Assembly: GCA_963755695.1 (NCBI GenBank) | Contig: CAVWLB010000010.1 | Coordinates: 62,001-126,000 of the forward strand | Length of the DNA stretch: 64,000 nucleotides | Source: QHWT01 sp963755695 | GTDB lineage: Bacteria; Acidobacteriota; Vicinamibacteria; Vicinamibacterales; 2-12-FULL-66-21 | Direction: 5' to 3' | Notes under the pieces: model-generated | Told to the model about the DNA's origin: nothing | Databases searched by the model: none | What the model saw: only the letters and a program-made list of their open reading frames with translations | Made by a program: the position numbers and the translations under genes | Shown: positions 1-10,056 of the stretch, in pieces | Numbering within the stretch: position 1 is the stretch's first letter | Layout of the letters: the number at the start of each line of letters is the position of its first letter

Positions 1-1742
1 ATCCGCCGCTTGGGCCAGCCAGGTCGCAGCGGCGCAACCGCCGCGCATGCGGATGCACTGATTCAATACGGCTTTCGCCTGACGGAATCGGCGAAGGCCG
101 CCGGCCTCGACTTCGTCCACCAGGGACCCACGCTCGACCCCAAGCTGGCGCACATCATGCCGCAGGTGGCATCGATGGGGGCCGCGGTCTCGGTAGTCGA
201 TTTCGATCGCGATGGTCTCGCCGATCTCTACGTGACCGACAGCAAGGAGGGCTCGAGGAATCGGCTGTTTCGAAATCGCGGCGACGGCACGTTCGAGGAG
301 GTCGCCGAGCGGCTGGGGCTGGCGGACCTCAATCACCCGGAGACCGGCGTGTCGATGGGCGCCGTCTGGGGCGACTACGACAACGACGGATTCGACGATC
401 TGTTCCTCTACCGCTGGGGACGGCCCGAGCTTTTTCACAACGACCGCGGGCTGCACTTCACGCGGGTCACCGACACGGCTGGCCTGCCGACATGGGCGAA
501 CGTCAACACCGCGGTATGGCTCGACTTCGATCGAGACGGCCGCCTGGATCTGTTCGTCGGGGGCTACTACTCGGAGTCGATCGACCTCTGGAAGCTGACC
601 GACACGCACATGATGCCGGAGAGTTTCGAGTACGCCAACAACGGCGGCCGAAAGTATCTGTTTCGAAATCTCGGAGGTGGGCGTTTCGAGGACGTGAGCG
701 CGAAAGCGGGGCTGACCTCGCGCCGCTGGGCGCTCGCAGCGGTCGCGGCGGACCTTCGTGGCACCGGCTATCCCGACATCTTCATCGCCAACGACTACGG
801 CGTATCGGAGCTGTTCGCCAATGACCAGGGAACCTTTCGAGAGGTCGGACGTGAGGCGGGTGTGGGCTATTCTCCGAAGAGCGGGATGAATGCGTCGGTC
901 GGCGACATCCTCAACCAGGGACGCTTCGCGATCTACGTCTCGAATATTTCGGAAGAGGGCATTCTGCTGCAGGGGAACAATCTCTGGGTTCCGTCGGGTG
1001 CGGTGGAGGGAGTCACAAAGTACGAGAATCTGGCGCGCTCGATGGGCGTCGATCTTGGCGGCTGGAGCTTCGGCGCGCAGTTCGCCGATCTGAACAACGA
1101 CGGCTTCCTCGATCTCTATCTGGTCAACGGCTACGTGTCGGCATCGAAGACGGAGAGCTATTGGTACGATTATTCGAAGATTGCCGGCGGCCACCAGGTC
1201 GTCATCTCGGATGCGAAGAACTGGCCGTCGATGGGTGACCGGAGCCTCGGCGGCTACCAGCAGAAGAAGGTGTGGATGAGCGATGGCGCCGGGCGGTTCC
1301 TCGACGTCTCCCAGATGGTTGGCGCAACCGATCGCTACGACGGGCGGTCGATTGCGGTTGCCGATCTGTCGAACCGAGGTGTGCTCGACGTCATCGTTGC
1401 CAATCAGCGCGGACCGCTGCTCTTGTATCGCAACGAGGTGGCCCCGGGCCGTGGCTGGATCGGATTCGATCTCGAGGGTGGGTGCCGATCCGATACTGAC
1501 ACCAGCGGCTGTTCGAACCGCGGCGCCATCGGAGCCCAGGTGACCGTGTTCTGGAACGGCCAGCAGCAAGTGCAAGAAGTGTTGGGGGGCTCAGGATTCT
1601 GCGCTGAGAACCAGCGGCGGCTTCATTTCGGCCTGGGGACGACGGCCAGCGTCGAGAAGGCCGTCGTGCGGTGGCCGTCAGGTAAGACGCAGGTGCTGCC
1701 GAACCCGAAGCCGAACCAGGTGCACAAGGTCGAGGAACCCGC

Positions 1743-1746
<4 letters not shown>
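1..1746 (+). CDS. VCBS/FG-GAP repeat protein with C-terminal ASPIC/UnbV domain (CRTAC1-like), 5' end outside window
   Basis: The frame is open to the left edge and the first usable start is only a TTG at 10, so the true start, and probably a signal peptide, lies outside. Asp-rich beta-propeller repeats are visible as DFDRDGLADLYV, DYDNDGFDDLFLY, DFDRDGRLDLFV and DLNNDGFLDLYL. The last ~90 residues look like an ASPIC/UnbV domain (GAIGAQVTVFWNG, then a GSGFCAENQRRLHFGLG segment). Such proteins are secreted and probably Ca-binding; their biochemical role is unknown. The stop overlaps the next ATG by four bases (ATGA), so this gene is translationally coupled to the RnfD-like membrane protein. Confidence 0.85.
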
Positions 1747-2588
<842 letters not shown>

Positions 2589-2591
<3 letters not shown>

Positions 2592-2753
2592 TGGTCCGAT
2601 CGGGAAACCCCCTCGGCATTCGGCCGAGGCTGCATCCCGCGTTGCGGCGTTGCTCCTCCCTCAAATACTCCCGGTATTCTCTGTCGTCGCGCCTTGCATC
2701 GCGGGCGCATCCTCGCCCTCGGTGCTACGAGGGATTTCCCGATCGGACCACTA
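2589..2753. repeat. 165-bp element with 19-bp perfect terminal inverted repeats starting TAGTGGTCC
   Basis: The left end TAGTGGTCCGATCGGGAAA (2589-2607) is the exact reverse complement of the right end (2735-2753). The interior contains CTCGGCATTCGGCCGAGG and a GTTGCGGCGTTGCTCCTC segment also found in the related element at 29588-29667. It has no coding capacity and resembles a MITE or REP-type element. The first three bases act as the stop codon of the upstream gene. Confidence 0.8.
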
Positions 2754-2765
2754 AACGCTGCACCG

Positions 2766-3002
2766 CTATCGCGCCAGGATCCTTCGTTGATTGGCCAGGA
2801 TCTTCCCCTGGTTTCCTTCGATCCGCTTCTGATTGCGGAGTACCTGATCGAGCTTCCGCTGATTGGCGAGAATGTCCCGCTGGTTCGCCTTGATCTCCCT
2901 CTGATTCTGGAGCACCTGGTCCAGCTTCTGCTGATTGGCCAGCAGCCGCGCCTGATTGCGGAGAATCCTGGTTTGGTTAGCAAGCAGTTGACGTTCGCTC
3001 AT
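2766..3002 (-). CDS. 78-residue NQ-repeat coiled-coil protein
   Basis: The start is set by a GGAGG box about nine bases upstream. The protein has no Cys, Trp, Pro or Tyr and is built of nine (I/L/V)xxNQ motifs, with N at residues 9, 16, 23, 33, 40, 47, 57, 64 and 71. The spacing is 7, 7, 10 repeated, giving three 24-residue units. A hydrophobic residue three places before an Asn recalls the N@d layers of trimeric coiled coils. No signal peptide is visible. It follows the flavoprotein gene by 18 bases and is the last gene of the operon. I do not recognise a named family; structural coiled coil and substrate or scaffold for the adjacent enzymes are both open. Confidence 0.7.
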   Translation of the reverse strand: MSERQLLANQTRILRNQARLLANQQKLDQVLQNQREIKANQRDILANQRKLDQVLRNQKRIEGNQGKILANQRRILAR

Positions 3003-3020
3003 ACTGACTTCCTCCAGTCT

Positions 3021-4604
3021 TCACTTCCTCGCGGGGAGAGGCACCATGCCGGTGCGCTCGAGGAGACCGAGAATCTCTTCGGGCGTGGCGTCGAGCTTCG
3101 CGGCTGATCTCAGCAGGTCGGCGGCGGCAACCGGATACCAGTCGCGCCTGGAACGATCGAGAAGACCGACGGTATCGAAGGGTTCGATTGCACGGTCGAT
3201 GCGGGCTTCAAGGGCACTTCTTGCGGGTCCTTCAGGCGCAGTGGCCGCAGTCAACGCACACGCCGCCAACTCGGGACCGAACACCGGATGCGCACACAGG
3301 ATGAAACCGGGCGCGAGTTCCGGGCGGCCGAGGCGCCGTGCCGCCTCGCTGAAGCTGGCAGCTGCGAAATAGAGCAGGCTGAGACGTTTGAAGAGCGGAG
3401 GGGCCGTCATCGTCGCGTACAAGCCGGCGACGAGGCGTTCGGTGGCGTCCAGTTCTGCCAGCGTTGTCCGCTCGTACCGACCGAGCGCCGCCTCACGTTC
3501 GCGGCCTGCTGATGTGTGCTCCAGCAAATCGACCAGCCGAAGGATGCCGAGCAGGGTCAGCGGGAACCCGGTGGACAGCAAGGGATCGATGACGCCGGCG
3601 GCCGACGGCAGCAGCGCCCAGGCGGGTCCTGCAACCCGCGCGCTGCGAAAGGCAAGCCGCGGCGCGTGGACGAATGGCAGCACGGCGCGCGCCGATCGGA
3701 ATTGATCTGCCACGGAAGGCAACCGATCGAGCAACCGACTCCACGCCGTTCCACCATCGCCGGCGCCGACGTCGGCCGCAGCCGCGTCCGTCAGCGCGGC
3801 GCCGGCGCTGGTGATGCCGTTGTTGAACCGAAGCACCCAGATCCATCCGCCAGGAAACACTTGATGCACTGCCGCATCGTCGACGGGATAAGGCGGTGCG
3901 TCGGAAGGCGGCATCAATCGATCCCAACGCTCGACCCCCTCGAAGTGCGTGTAGAGGCCCTGGGTTGGTGGCAACCAATGAAACGGTGCTTCTTCGAGGG
4001 GGAGCGCGTGATGCAGGAACCCTCGCGGTCCCGTTGCATCGACCACGAACCGCGTCTCGATTCGCACCGAACGGCCGTCGCGCTGGCCCTCGAGGACCAC
4101 GCGCGTTCCCTCCTGGTGAATCCGCTCCAGCCGGGTCATGTCCAGATAGATGGCACCTTCGGCCTCAGCCTCCTGTGCAAGGGCTTGATCGAATTGCGGA
4201 CGGTACCAGTGGGTATCGGCGATCTCGTCATGAGGGCTTGCGGCAACCAGCAACTGTCGCTGGTGATTGCCGTCTTCCCCCAGTCGAGAGCCCGGCTCAT
4301 GAAAGAAGAAGGTGAATCCGCGCTTCAAGCCACAGGCGACATCCGGACGCGTCCGCTGCCAGGAGCCCCACTTGCAGAACGGCCGAATCCTCGGCAGATC
4401 GTAGCGTTGCGCCAATTCTTCGAGCAGCAGGTTGGCGAGCGGTGTCGAAGACTCGCCAATGGCAAACCGCGGGTGACGGCCACGTTCGATGAGCGCGACG
4501 CGCCGTCCTCGCCGGAGCAGCGCGAGTGCAGTGAGCGACCCGCTGAAGCCCGACCCAACGACGGCGATGTCGGCGTCGACGCGTTCGACCGGAACGATGG
4601 TCAT
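3021..4604 (-). CDS. FAD-dependent oxidoreductase, flavin halogenase-like
   Basis: About 527 residues from ATG 4604, which overlaps the preceding stop as ATGA. The N-terminus has a Rossmann FAD motif (VVGSGFSGSLTALAL), then GESSTP, the position of the GES(T)xP motif typical of tryptophan-halogenase and geranylgeranyl-reductase-like flavoproteins. I do not see the halogenase WxWxIP motif clearly; GGWIWVLRF near residue 260 is the closest match, so halogenation is not established. A second FAD contact is likely at AAGVIDPLLSTG. It sits between a radical SAM gene and the NQ-repeat protein gene, which suggests modification of a small molecule or peptide. Confidence 0.75.
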   Translation of the reverse strand: MTIVPVERVDADIAVVGSGFSGSLTALALLRRGRRVALIERGRHPRFAIGESSTPLANLLLEELAQRYDLPRIRPFCKWGSWQRTRPDVACGLKRGFTFFFHEPGSRLGEDGNHQRQLLVAASPHDEIADTHWYRPQFDQALAQEAEAEGAIYLDMTRLERIHQEGTRVVLEGQRDGRSVRIETRFVVDATGPRGFLHHALPLEEAPFHWLPPTQGLYTHFEGVERWDRLMPPSDAPPYPVDDAAVHQVFPGGWIWVLRFNNGITSAGAALTDAAAADVGAGDGGTAWSRLLDRLPSVADQFRSARAVLPFVHAPRLAFRSARVAGPAWALLPSAAGVIDPLLSTGFPLTLLGILRLVDLLEHTSAGREREAALGRYERTTLAELDATERLVAGLYATMTAPPLFKRLSLLYFAAASFSEAARRLGRPELAPGFILCAHPVFGPELAACALTAATAPEGPARSALEARIDRAIEPFDTVGLLDRSRRDWYPVAAADLLRSAAKLDATPEEILGLLERTGMVPLPARK

Positions 4605-5620
4605 TGCCCGCCGCCGTGCGCGCACGCCTGACACCAACGCTCCGGGAGCACGCGTTGCTCCAGATTCATCCTCTGAAGGCGCTCCCGGCGGGGCGAAAAA
4701 CACCGGCAGCACCGCACGAAGCGGTCGAGATCCCAGAGATCCACGAAGACGCGGCCACGGCCTCGTGCATGCGTCAGCGCCAATGAGAAGCTGCGCTCGA
4801 TGTCGTCGAGCGCCGGCGCTCGAAACAATCCCGCCGCAGCCAGCCCCTCGATCGCGCCGTTGCCCGAGCGCGTCGGTACCAACGAGACTACGGAAGCGCC
4901 GCAGGAGAGGGCTTCCTCGACCGAACGTAGCAGCCACTCGTCCTGTTCGTGCAAAGGAACAAACGGGGACGAGATGAGCAGAAACACGCGAAGCGCCACC
5001 CGACGCGCCGCGAGCGCGGCCGCGGCCTGCTCGAACTCCTGCAGAGTGAAACGCTTGTTCAATCGATCGAGTGCGACGGGATGCGCGGTTTCGAGTCCGA
5101 TTGCGACCTCGAGGCTCGCAGCTGGTCCGTCCGGTCCGTGATGGCGATCCATCGCGGAGAGCAGGCGATCCACTCGCGCACCCACCAGCGCGGGATGCGA
5201 TTCCACGATCACCTGCGAGAGCCCGGCCAGGGCCGCCGCCACCCGGTCGTAATCGGCCTCAGGGACGGCGCGCGGATCGAAGAAGCTGCCCGCGTTGTAC
5301 AGCTTCATCCCCGTTACCGGAATGGGTTCGTCGCGCAAAGCCAGCCGCGCCGCAGACACTTGTGAGGGGATTGCCCCTTCGGGTGTGTCGCCGACAGTGG
5401 TGTACTTCCACAAATCGCACATCGCGCAACGCCAGGGACATTCCCGGCCGGTCAGGAGAACGGTCGCAACACGAGCCGGATGTCCATCCGCCACTCGCTC
5501 GTCCTCGATGATGAGGCCTTGGTAGCGCCACGGATCGTGCTGGATTCGAGGACTCCTCCGCTCGAGCACGAAGCGATCGCGGGCGGCGGATGTCGATGGA
5601 TACAGCCCGGGCTCACGCAT
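4601..5620 (-). CDS. Radical SAM protein with extra C-terminal Cys cluster
   Basis: A CxxxCxxC cluster (CPWRCAMC) about 65 residues in binds the radical SAM 4Fe-4S centre and is followed by DLWKYTT. A Glu-rich strand SLEVAIGLET resembles the SAM-binding region of Elp3-type or archaeosine-type radical SAM proteins. The C-terminus has more cysteines (RCCRC and WCQAC), likely a second metal or Fe-S site. The start at 5620 (MREPGLYP) is preferred because it overlaps the upstream stop as ATGCGTGA; a longer frame to 5650 runs into the preceding gene. The reaction is unknown. Confidence 0.8.
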   Translation of the reverse strand: MREPGLYPSTSAARDRFVLERRSPRIQHDPWRYQGLIIEDERVADGHPARVATVLLTGRECPWRCAMCDLWKYTTVGDTPEGAIPSQVSAARLALRDEPIPVTGMKLYNAGSFFDPRAVPEADYDRVAAALAGLSQVIVESHPALVGARVDRLLSAMDRHHGPDGPAASLEVAIGLETAHPVALDRLNKRFTLQEFEQAAAALAARRVALRVFLLISSPFVPLHEQDEWLLRSVEEALSCGASVVSLVPTRSGNGAIEGLAAAGLFRAPALDDIERSFSLALTHARGRGRVFVDLWDLDRFVRCCRCFSPRRERLQRMNLEQRVLPERWCQACAHGGGQ

Positions 5621-6968
5621 AGAGGCGCTCGAACACGTGGCGATAGTCACGCTCCGAGTGGCCGAGCCGGTCGCGCAGTCGATCGATCGACGTCGCGCCG
5701 TGCTGGAAGCGCCGCTTGGAGAACACCGGCATGTCGAGGCCGGTGATGGCCTTGACGCCGCGCCGAACGATCTCTCCCTTCAGTGCATAGAGAGTCGGCA
5801 CGTCGTAGTTGGTCAGCGCCGGGAACGGAATCGCCTCGGCGACCTCGACGACGTTTGGCCGGGTGTACGGACTGAAGCCCGAGAACCCGCAGGTCGTGGC
5901 CGGCGCGTAGGTCCGTACGTAGCTCCGGCTGAGACCGCCGCTGTAGGTCAGGGAATGCTTGATACGCCCGACCCCCCAACCCTCCTGGTAGAGCATCATG
6001 TTGTCGACCACGCTCCGGATGGTGAGCTCAGGATTCTCCTCGATTGGATAGTCCTTCAGGTTTTCGTCTCCGCCATCGCCGTCTGCGAGATAGCGCCAGT
6101 TCGGATATCGCTCGCGAATGCCCTTGCAGAGCAGCAGACCCATCGCTGCGCACTCGACGTCGAGCGGTTTGTAGTCTTCGATCACACGTAGCGTCCGCTC
6201 GACGTTCAGGTCCTCGGCACGGCCGGAGATCTCCTCGAGAAACATCGACAGGCCAATCTTGCTGAGAAACGCGCGCGCCTGTTCGACGTCAGGTCCGTTC
6301 CCAAGGTCGAGCACGAACGCCTTGAGCCTCGTCGGCGCCATGCTGAGCCGCAACATCGTGTGATAGGTGACGAGGAAAACGGAGCCGCTGTCGATCCCGC
6401 CAGAAAAGCTGACGCCAATCGGCTCGCGATTCGACTCGTCGCGATCGATGTGTCGCAACCACTTCGCGATCTCGTCCGTCAGGGCGCCGATGTAGCGTCG
6501 GCCGATCTCGTCGAAATCCGCCGGCAGCGTGGCGCGCTCGGGGGTGAAATAGCGCGTATAGATCGGATCCGGGTCCGGGCACCCGACCAGCGCGAGCTCG
6601 ACGATGTAGTGCGCCGGTACCATGCGGGTGTAGCTCGGGTGAAATTGTGCTTGCAACCCGGCGTCCTCGAGCGCGCGCTGCAGTGTGTCGATGCGGTCCG
6701 CAACGAACAGTGCCGGTCCCTCGTGCCGCTTCGCAAGGAAGTAGCGCATCGGTCGATCGAGCGAGCGTGCCATCCGCACCGTTACACCATCCACGGTGAC
6801 CAGGGCGAACGATCCGTCGATGGTGCGGACGGCTGCCGGATCGCCGCTGAGCACGCGACGGCGCGCCTCCTCGACATCGACGTTGTGTAGTTGATTCAAA
6901 TCCGGGTCGAGCAGGTTGATTACACGGTCGATGGGACGTTGCATGCGGGCATTGTAAGTCACGATCAT
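5613..6968 (-). CDS. Asparagine synthetase-like ATP-dependent protein (degenerate glutaminase domain)
   Basis: The C-terminal half carries the PP-loop ATP pyrophosphatase motif SGGIDSGSV and a DGDGGDENL acidic motif typical of the AsnB synthetase domain. The N-terminal part resembles the end of a class II glutaminase (IDGSFALVTVDG, then MARSLDRPMRYF), but the catalytic Cys2 is absent whichever start is used. It therefore probably activates a carboxylate with ATP and does not use glutamine, as in beta-lactam synthetase or lasso-peptide cyclase. ATG 6968 overlaps the previous stop by four bases. The neighbouring radical SAM and flavoprotein genes are tightly coupled. Confidence 0.8.
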   Translation of the reverse strand: MIVTYNARMQRPIDRVINLLDPDLNQLHNVDVEEARRRVLSGDPAAVRTIDGSFALVTVDGVTVRMARSLDRPMRYFLAKRHEGPALFVADRIDTLQRALEDAGLQAQFHPSYTRMVPAHYIVELALVGCPDPDPIYTRYFTPERATLPADFDEIGRRYIGALTDEIAKWLRHIDRDESNREPIGVSFSGGIDSGSVFLVTYHTMLRLSMAPTRLKAFVLDLGNGPDVEQARAFLSKIGLSMFLEEISGRAEDLNVERTLRVIEDYKPLDVECAAMGLLLCKGIRERYPNWRYLADGDGGDENLKDYPIEENPELTIRSVVDNMMLYQEGWGVGRIKHSLTYSGGLSRSYVRTYAPATTCGFSGFSPYTRPNVVEVAEAIPFPALTNYDVPTLYALKGEIVRRGVKAITGLDMPVFSKRRFQHGATSIDRLRDRLGHSERDYRHVFERLYA

Positions 6969-7510
6969 CGTGGCGGCGCTCCAGGTCGCCGGCGGCGTAA
7001 GAGCACCTTTACCCACAGTGCACCGACCGCCAGGAAGGGGAATAGATACAAGGCGATCAGTCCGGGTGCCGGACGCAGGTCGTAGGTCGCGTTCACCTGG
7101 CTCTCGACCTCGACGTGTCCGAGCGGGCCGTCAACCGCGACTCGCACGCCGAAGGGGCCTTCGTGATCCATGAGCAGCGCGACGAACTGATTGGTGACGG
7201 CTCCGTTCACCGGGTTCGCCTGTCCAGTGTGGGTGAGCCCTTGGCGATCGAGCGGATGGATCGCCACGCTTGCCTGCGTTCCGCGCGGAATCGCCTTCGC
7301 GGTGTCCGCCGCCGCCAGCATCACCCAGAATTGCCCGGCGGGCCTCCCATCGTCGGTGGTATCCGGATCGCTCCAGATGGAGATGCTGTAAGCGCCCGCG
7401 ATTCGATTCGACACAATGGGATACGGTGGGCCGCTATGCGCGTGACCGAGGACTTCACAAGAGAAGACAGCCGCGGCAGCGAAGAGCGGGATCGAGACCA
7501 GTCGAGTCAT
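6965..7510 (-). CDS. Exported membrane-anchored protein of unknown function (181 aa)
   Basis: The start at 7510 overlaps the preceding stop (ATGA). An N-terminal signal segment ending near GHAHSGPPYP is followed by a periplasmic domain with WSDPDTTDDGRPAGQFWVML. One C-terminal membrane helix (LIALYLFPFLAVGALWV) ends in a basic tail. It follows a FixG/NapH-like gene, so it may be an accessory subunit of that redox protein. I do not recognise a named family, though the layout resembles FixH. Confidence 0.65.
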   Translation of the reverse strand: MTRLVSIPLFAAAAVFSCEVLGHAHSGPPYPIVSNRIAGAYSISIWSDPDTTDDGRPAGQFWVMLAAADTAKAIPRGTQASVAIHPLDRQGLTHTGQANPVNGAVTNQFVALLMDHEGPFGVRVAVDGPLGHVEVESQVNATYDLRPAPGLIALYLFPFLAVGALWVKVLLRRRRPGAPPR

Positions 7511-8988
7511 CCGCCGAGTGCCATCCCTCGCATTTCCATTGGCTGCACAAGGATCCACAGCGCCAGCACGACCAGGCAGGCGATCATCACGATCCAGGGC
7601 ATCGCGGCGCGGCCGGCGGCGCCCGGATGATCCCGCTCTGAGATGCGATACACGAGCATCAGCGAACCAAGCGCGCCGAGAAGAATCGCGCCAAGTTGCA
7701 AGGGGAATACCTCGCCGGGGCGCATGCCCAGCCATCGCCAGTTGGGTTCGCCAAAGATCGCACGCCCCGCGGCGTCGACGGCTGCGCTTTGCGACACGGG
7801 CACGATCGTCCACATGCCGGTGAGGAAATGGAAGGCGTAATGCGCGAGCCACATGCCGACGCCGAGCGGCACGAGTGCGTAGGAGTACCGGACGACAATC
7901 TGCGGCACGCTCAGACGTGAGGCGGACGCGAGTCGCGTGAGCGACGCGGCGCCAGCGCAGAGCGCCAGTGGAATCAGGCCGAGCGCGGTCAGGAAGATGA
8001 GCGCGAGCACAGGCGTTTCCGATGTGGTTCGAAGCGCATGCGCAAGCCATTGCTCGGTCGCGTACACCGGGCCGATCATGGCGAAGGCATTGAGCAGCGC
8101 GCCAAAGGTGAAGACCAGCGCGAGCGCCGCCAGATCGGGGCGCCGCGAGAGCCGGCCAATGGCCGAGCGGCGGCGATCGTCAGCCAGCTCCTCGCCCGGT
8201 ACCCGGAACCCGATCGCGATGTTGTCGTGGGGACAGGCCTGCACGCAGTCGAGACAGAACGTGCAGTCGAGATTGCCAACCTTGGACGGCACGAAGAGAG
8301 CCAGCTCGCAGCCGCGCTGGACGACGACCGCCGGCGCTTTCTCGTCGCGGCGGCCCTTGATGCAATCGACTGTTTTGCAACTGCGGCACACCGACAGCTC
8401 GCGAGCCTGTACCTCCATCGGTGAGAGTGTCGATGTGATGAAGTTGAACTGGCCGACCGGGCAGACGTGCTTGCAGAAGGCGGCGCCCGTGAACGTCAGG
8501 TCGACGACGAGCGCAGCAGCGAAATAGCCGATCACGAGCCACGCGGTGGCTGCAGGCAGTGCCCACAGATCGAACAGCTCGTAGACGAACAGCACGGCCA
8601 CGAACAGCACGACGGCAATCCACTTGGGGCCCAGCCACCGCGGCCAATGACGGCGTGGACGGTGCAGGCGGCGTCCGAGATCGCGAACCATGATCATCGG
8701 ACAGGCGCCGCAAAAAGCATTGCCCGCCGCAAGCAGCGCGCCTATGAGCAGGCCGCGGTAGTGAATCCAGGTCAGTACGGTTGCCAGATTTTTCGGAGCA
8801 ATCTGCGGTCCGAACAACCCGTGCACGATGACGATGATCGCGACGACCAGCAGCGCGATCTGCGTGGTCGTTCGCAGGCGTCGCCAGCGGAGTAGGGAGC
8901 CCAGAATCGGCCAGCGGAGGAGATCAGTTCCAGGCGTCGAGGGGCCCGAAGTGATGAGCGGAAGCATGGCAGGATCGTGACGGCGCAT
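7507..8988 (-). CDS. FixG/NapH/NosR-like membrane iron-sulfur protein
   Basis: A 493-residue polytopic protein. It has Cys motifs on membrane-proximal loops (CGACPMIM and CKHVCPVGQFNF) and two ferredoxin-like clusters, CRSCKTVDCIKG and CTFCLDCVQACPHD, which together fit two 4Fe-4S centres. About ten hydrophobic segments flank them. Family members move electrons through the membrane (NapH, NosR) or support cytochrome oxidase assembly (FixG, CcoG). No nitrate, N2O or cbb3 gene is nearby, so the partner is unknown. It would be a natural electron source for the radical SAM and flavin enzymes downstream. Confidence 0.85.
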   Translation of the reverse strand: MRRHDPAMLPLITSGPSTPGTDLLRWPILGSLLRWRRLRTTTQIALLVVAIIVIVHGLFGPQIAPKNLATVLTWIHYRGLLIGALLAAGNAFCGACPMIMVRDLGRRLHRPRRHWPRWLGPKWIAVVLFVAVLFVYELFDLWALPAATAWLVIGYFAAALVVDLTFTGAAFCKHVCPVGQFNFITSTLSPMEVQARELSVCRSCKTVDCIKGRRDEKAPAVVVQRGCELALFVPSKVGNLDCTFCLDCVQACPHDNIAIGFRVPGEELADDRRRSAIGRLSRRPDLAALALVFTFGALLNAFAMIGPVYATEQWLAHALRTTSETPVLALIFLTALGLIPLALCAGAASLTRLASASRLSVPQIVVRYSYALVPLGVGMWLAHYAFHFLTGMWTIVPVSQSAAVDAAGRAIFGEPNWRWLGMRPGEVFPLQLGAILLGALGSLMLVYRISERDHPGAAGRAAMPWIVMIACLVVLALWILVQPMEMRGMALGG

Positions 8989-8994
8989 ACTGCG

Positions 8995-9399
8995 TCATCC
9001 TGACGGCCGGACGCCTGCCACGTTGATTCGTCGCTCGACGCGTGCGCCGTCCTTCAGCACTGCGGACACCAGCAGCACCCAGTCACCTTGCATGGTAAAT
9101 GCGAACGGCAGATCGTAGACGCCAGGAGCGCGCTCGCTCGCGTCGGCCAGCACCGGCGCCATGCCGGCATGGGTCATGTGTCCCTCGAGCCGTACCCGCG
9201 CGCCTTTTACCGGAGTCCCAGACGTGTCACGAAGCTTGACCGTCAGTGTGGCTGATCCGACATGCGGCGTTTCGGGCCGGAGGTTCCAGGTGACGTTTAG
9301 TCGTGGCCCCGCATCGTTCGGTCGCGCGCAGGCGCTGCCCGGAATCATGAGGATCAGCACCACGACCACGCCGAACGGCCGCCCAGGGTAGGGTCTCAC
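8995..9399 (-). CDS. FixH/YtkA-like secreted protein
   Basis: A GTG start at 9399 overlaps the upstream stop as GTGA; a longer frame is only a shadow of the neighbour. A signal peptide (VVVVLILMIPGSACA) precedes a beta-sandwich domain with GHMTHAGMAPVLADA, GVYDLPFAFTMQGDW and LLVSAVLKDG. This matches the YtkA/FixH pattern of a His/Met-containing extracellular fold, possibly copper-related. It lies six bases upstream of the FixG/NapH-like gene, the same order of partners as in fix and cco loci. Confidence 0.7.
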   Translation of the reverse strand: MRPYPGRPFGVVVVLILMIPGSACARPNDAGPRLNVTWNLRPETPHVGSATLTVKLRDTSGTPVKGARVRLEGHMTHAGMAPVLADASERAPGVYDLPFAFTMQGDWVLLVSAVLKDGARVERRINVAGVRPSG

Positions 9400-9989
9400 G
9401 CTGCCGGCGCTGATTCCTCCGTAGACAGCGCGCACGAGCACTGCGGCCGACGCTTCTCCTGCGCTGGAGGGAACAAGTGGTAGTACATCGCGATGACCAT
9501 CGGGATGAACACGATGGTGTTGTAAAAGAGATGCAGCTCGACGCGCGGTACCCACAGTTGAATCAGGCTTGTGGGGACGGGTCGTCCGAACAGATTGTGA
9601 CCGATGATCGCCTGGGTCTGCAGGATGCCGTGCTCGATGTGGTGGAAGAACTGGATCCAGAGAGCGAGCATCCACCAGAAATGATCGACCTTGCCGGTGA
9701 ACCCGCTCCGCAGGAGCCAGAGACCGATCAGCATGACGAGCGCGTAGCCGTAATGCAGCGATTCAGACTTGATCAGCCAGGGGAAGAACAGGCCGAGCGC
9801 ACCGCGCGCCTCGGGAACGGGCCATCCGAGGACATAGATCTGGATCCCCTGCAAGAGGTGCTCGACCCAATGGGCGAGCACGATGACCATGAACACACGG
9901 AGCGCCAGCTCGTGGCGGTCGCTGTTCAGCCGCTCGATGAAACCGGCCTGGGAGGTGACGGCAACGCTTCGGGCAGCGGCCGTGTGCAT
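9396..9989 (-). CDS. Histidine-rich polytopic membrane protein
   Basis: About 197 residues with five or six hydrophobic segments. Histidines sit in or near the helices: AHWVEHLLQ, ESLHYGYALVML, DHFWWMLALWIQFFHHIEHG, VELHLFYN and YYHLF. Such spacing suggests a haem or metal site, but I cannot name a family. ATG 9989 is chosen because it has GAGG nine bases upstream; the longer frame begins with TTG at 10055. It heads the FixH/FixG-like cluster with a 4-base overlap. Confidence 0.6.
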   Translation of the reverse strand: MHTAAARSVAVTSQAGFIERLNSDRHELALRVFMVIVLAHWVEHLLQGIQIYVLGWPVPEARGALGLFFPWLIKSESLHYGYALVMLIGLWLLRSGFTGKVDHFWWMLALWIQFFHHIEHGILQTQAIIGHNLFGRPVPTSLIQLWVPRVELHLFYNTIVFIPMVIAMYYHLFPPAQEKRRPQCSCALSTEESAPAA

Positions 9990-10056
9990 CACATGGGTCC
10001 TCGTTGCCAACAGTCTATCTTCCTGTCTCCGTAACCGGTTCAGCACCTCAGCCAAA

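Noticed and set aside
3021..4937. Longer start of the flavoprotein at 4937
   Set aside because: The extra 111 residues overlap the radical SAM gene in another frame; the FAD motif begins right after ATG 4604.
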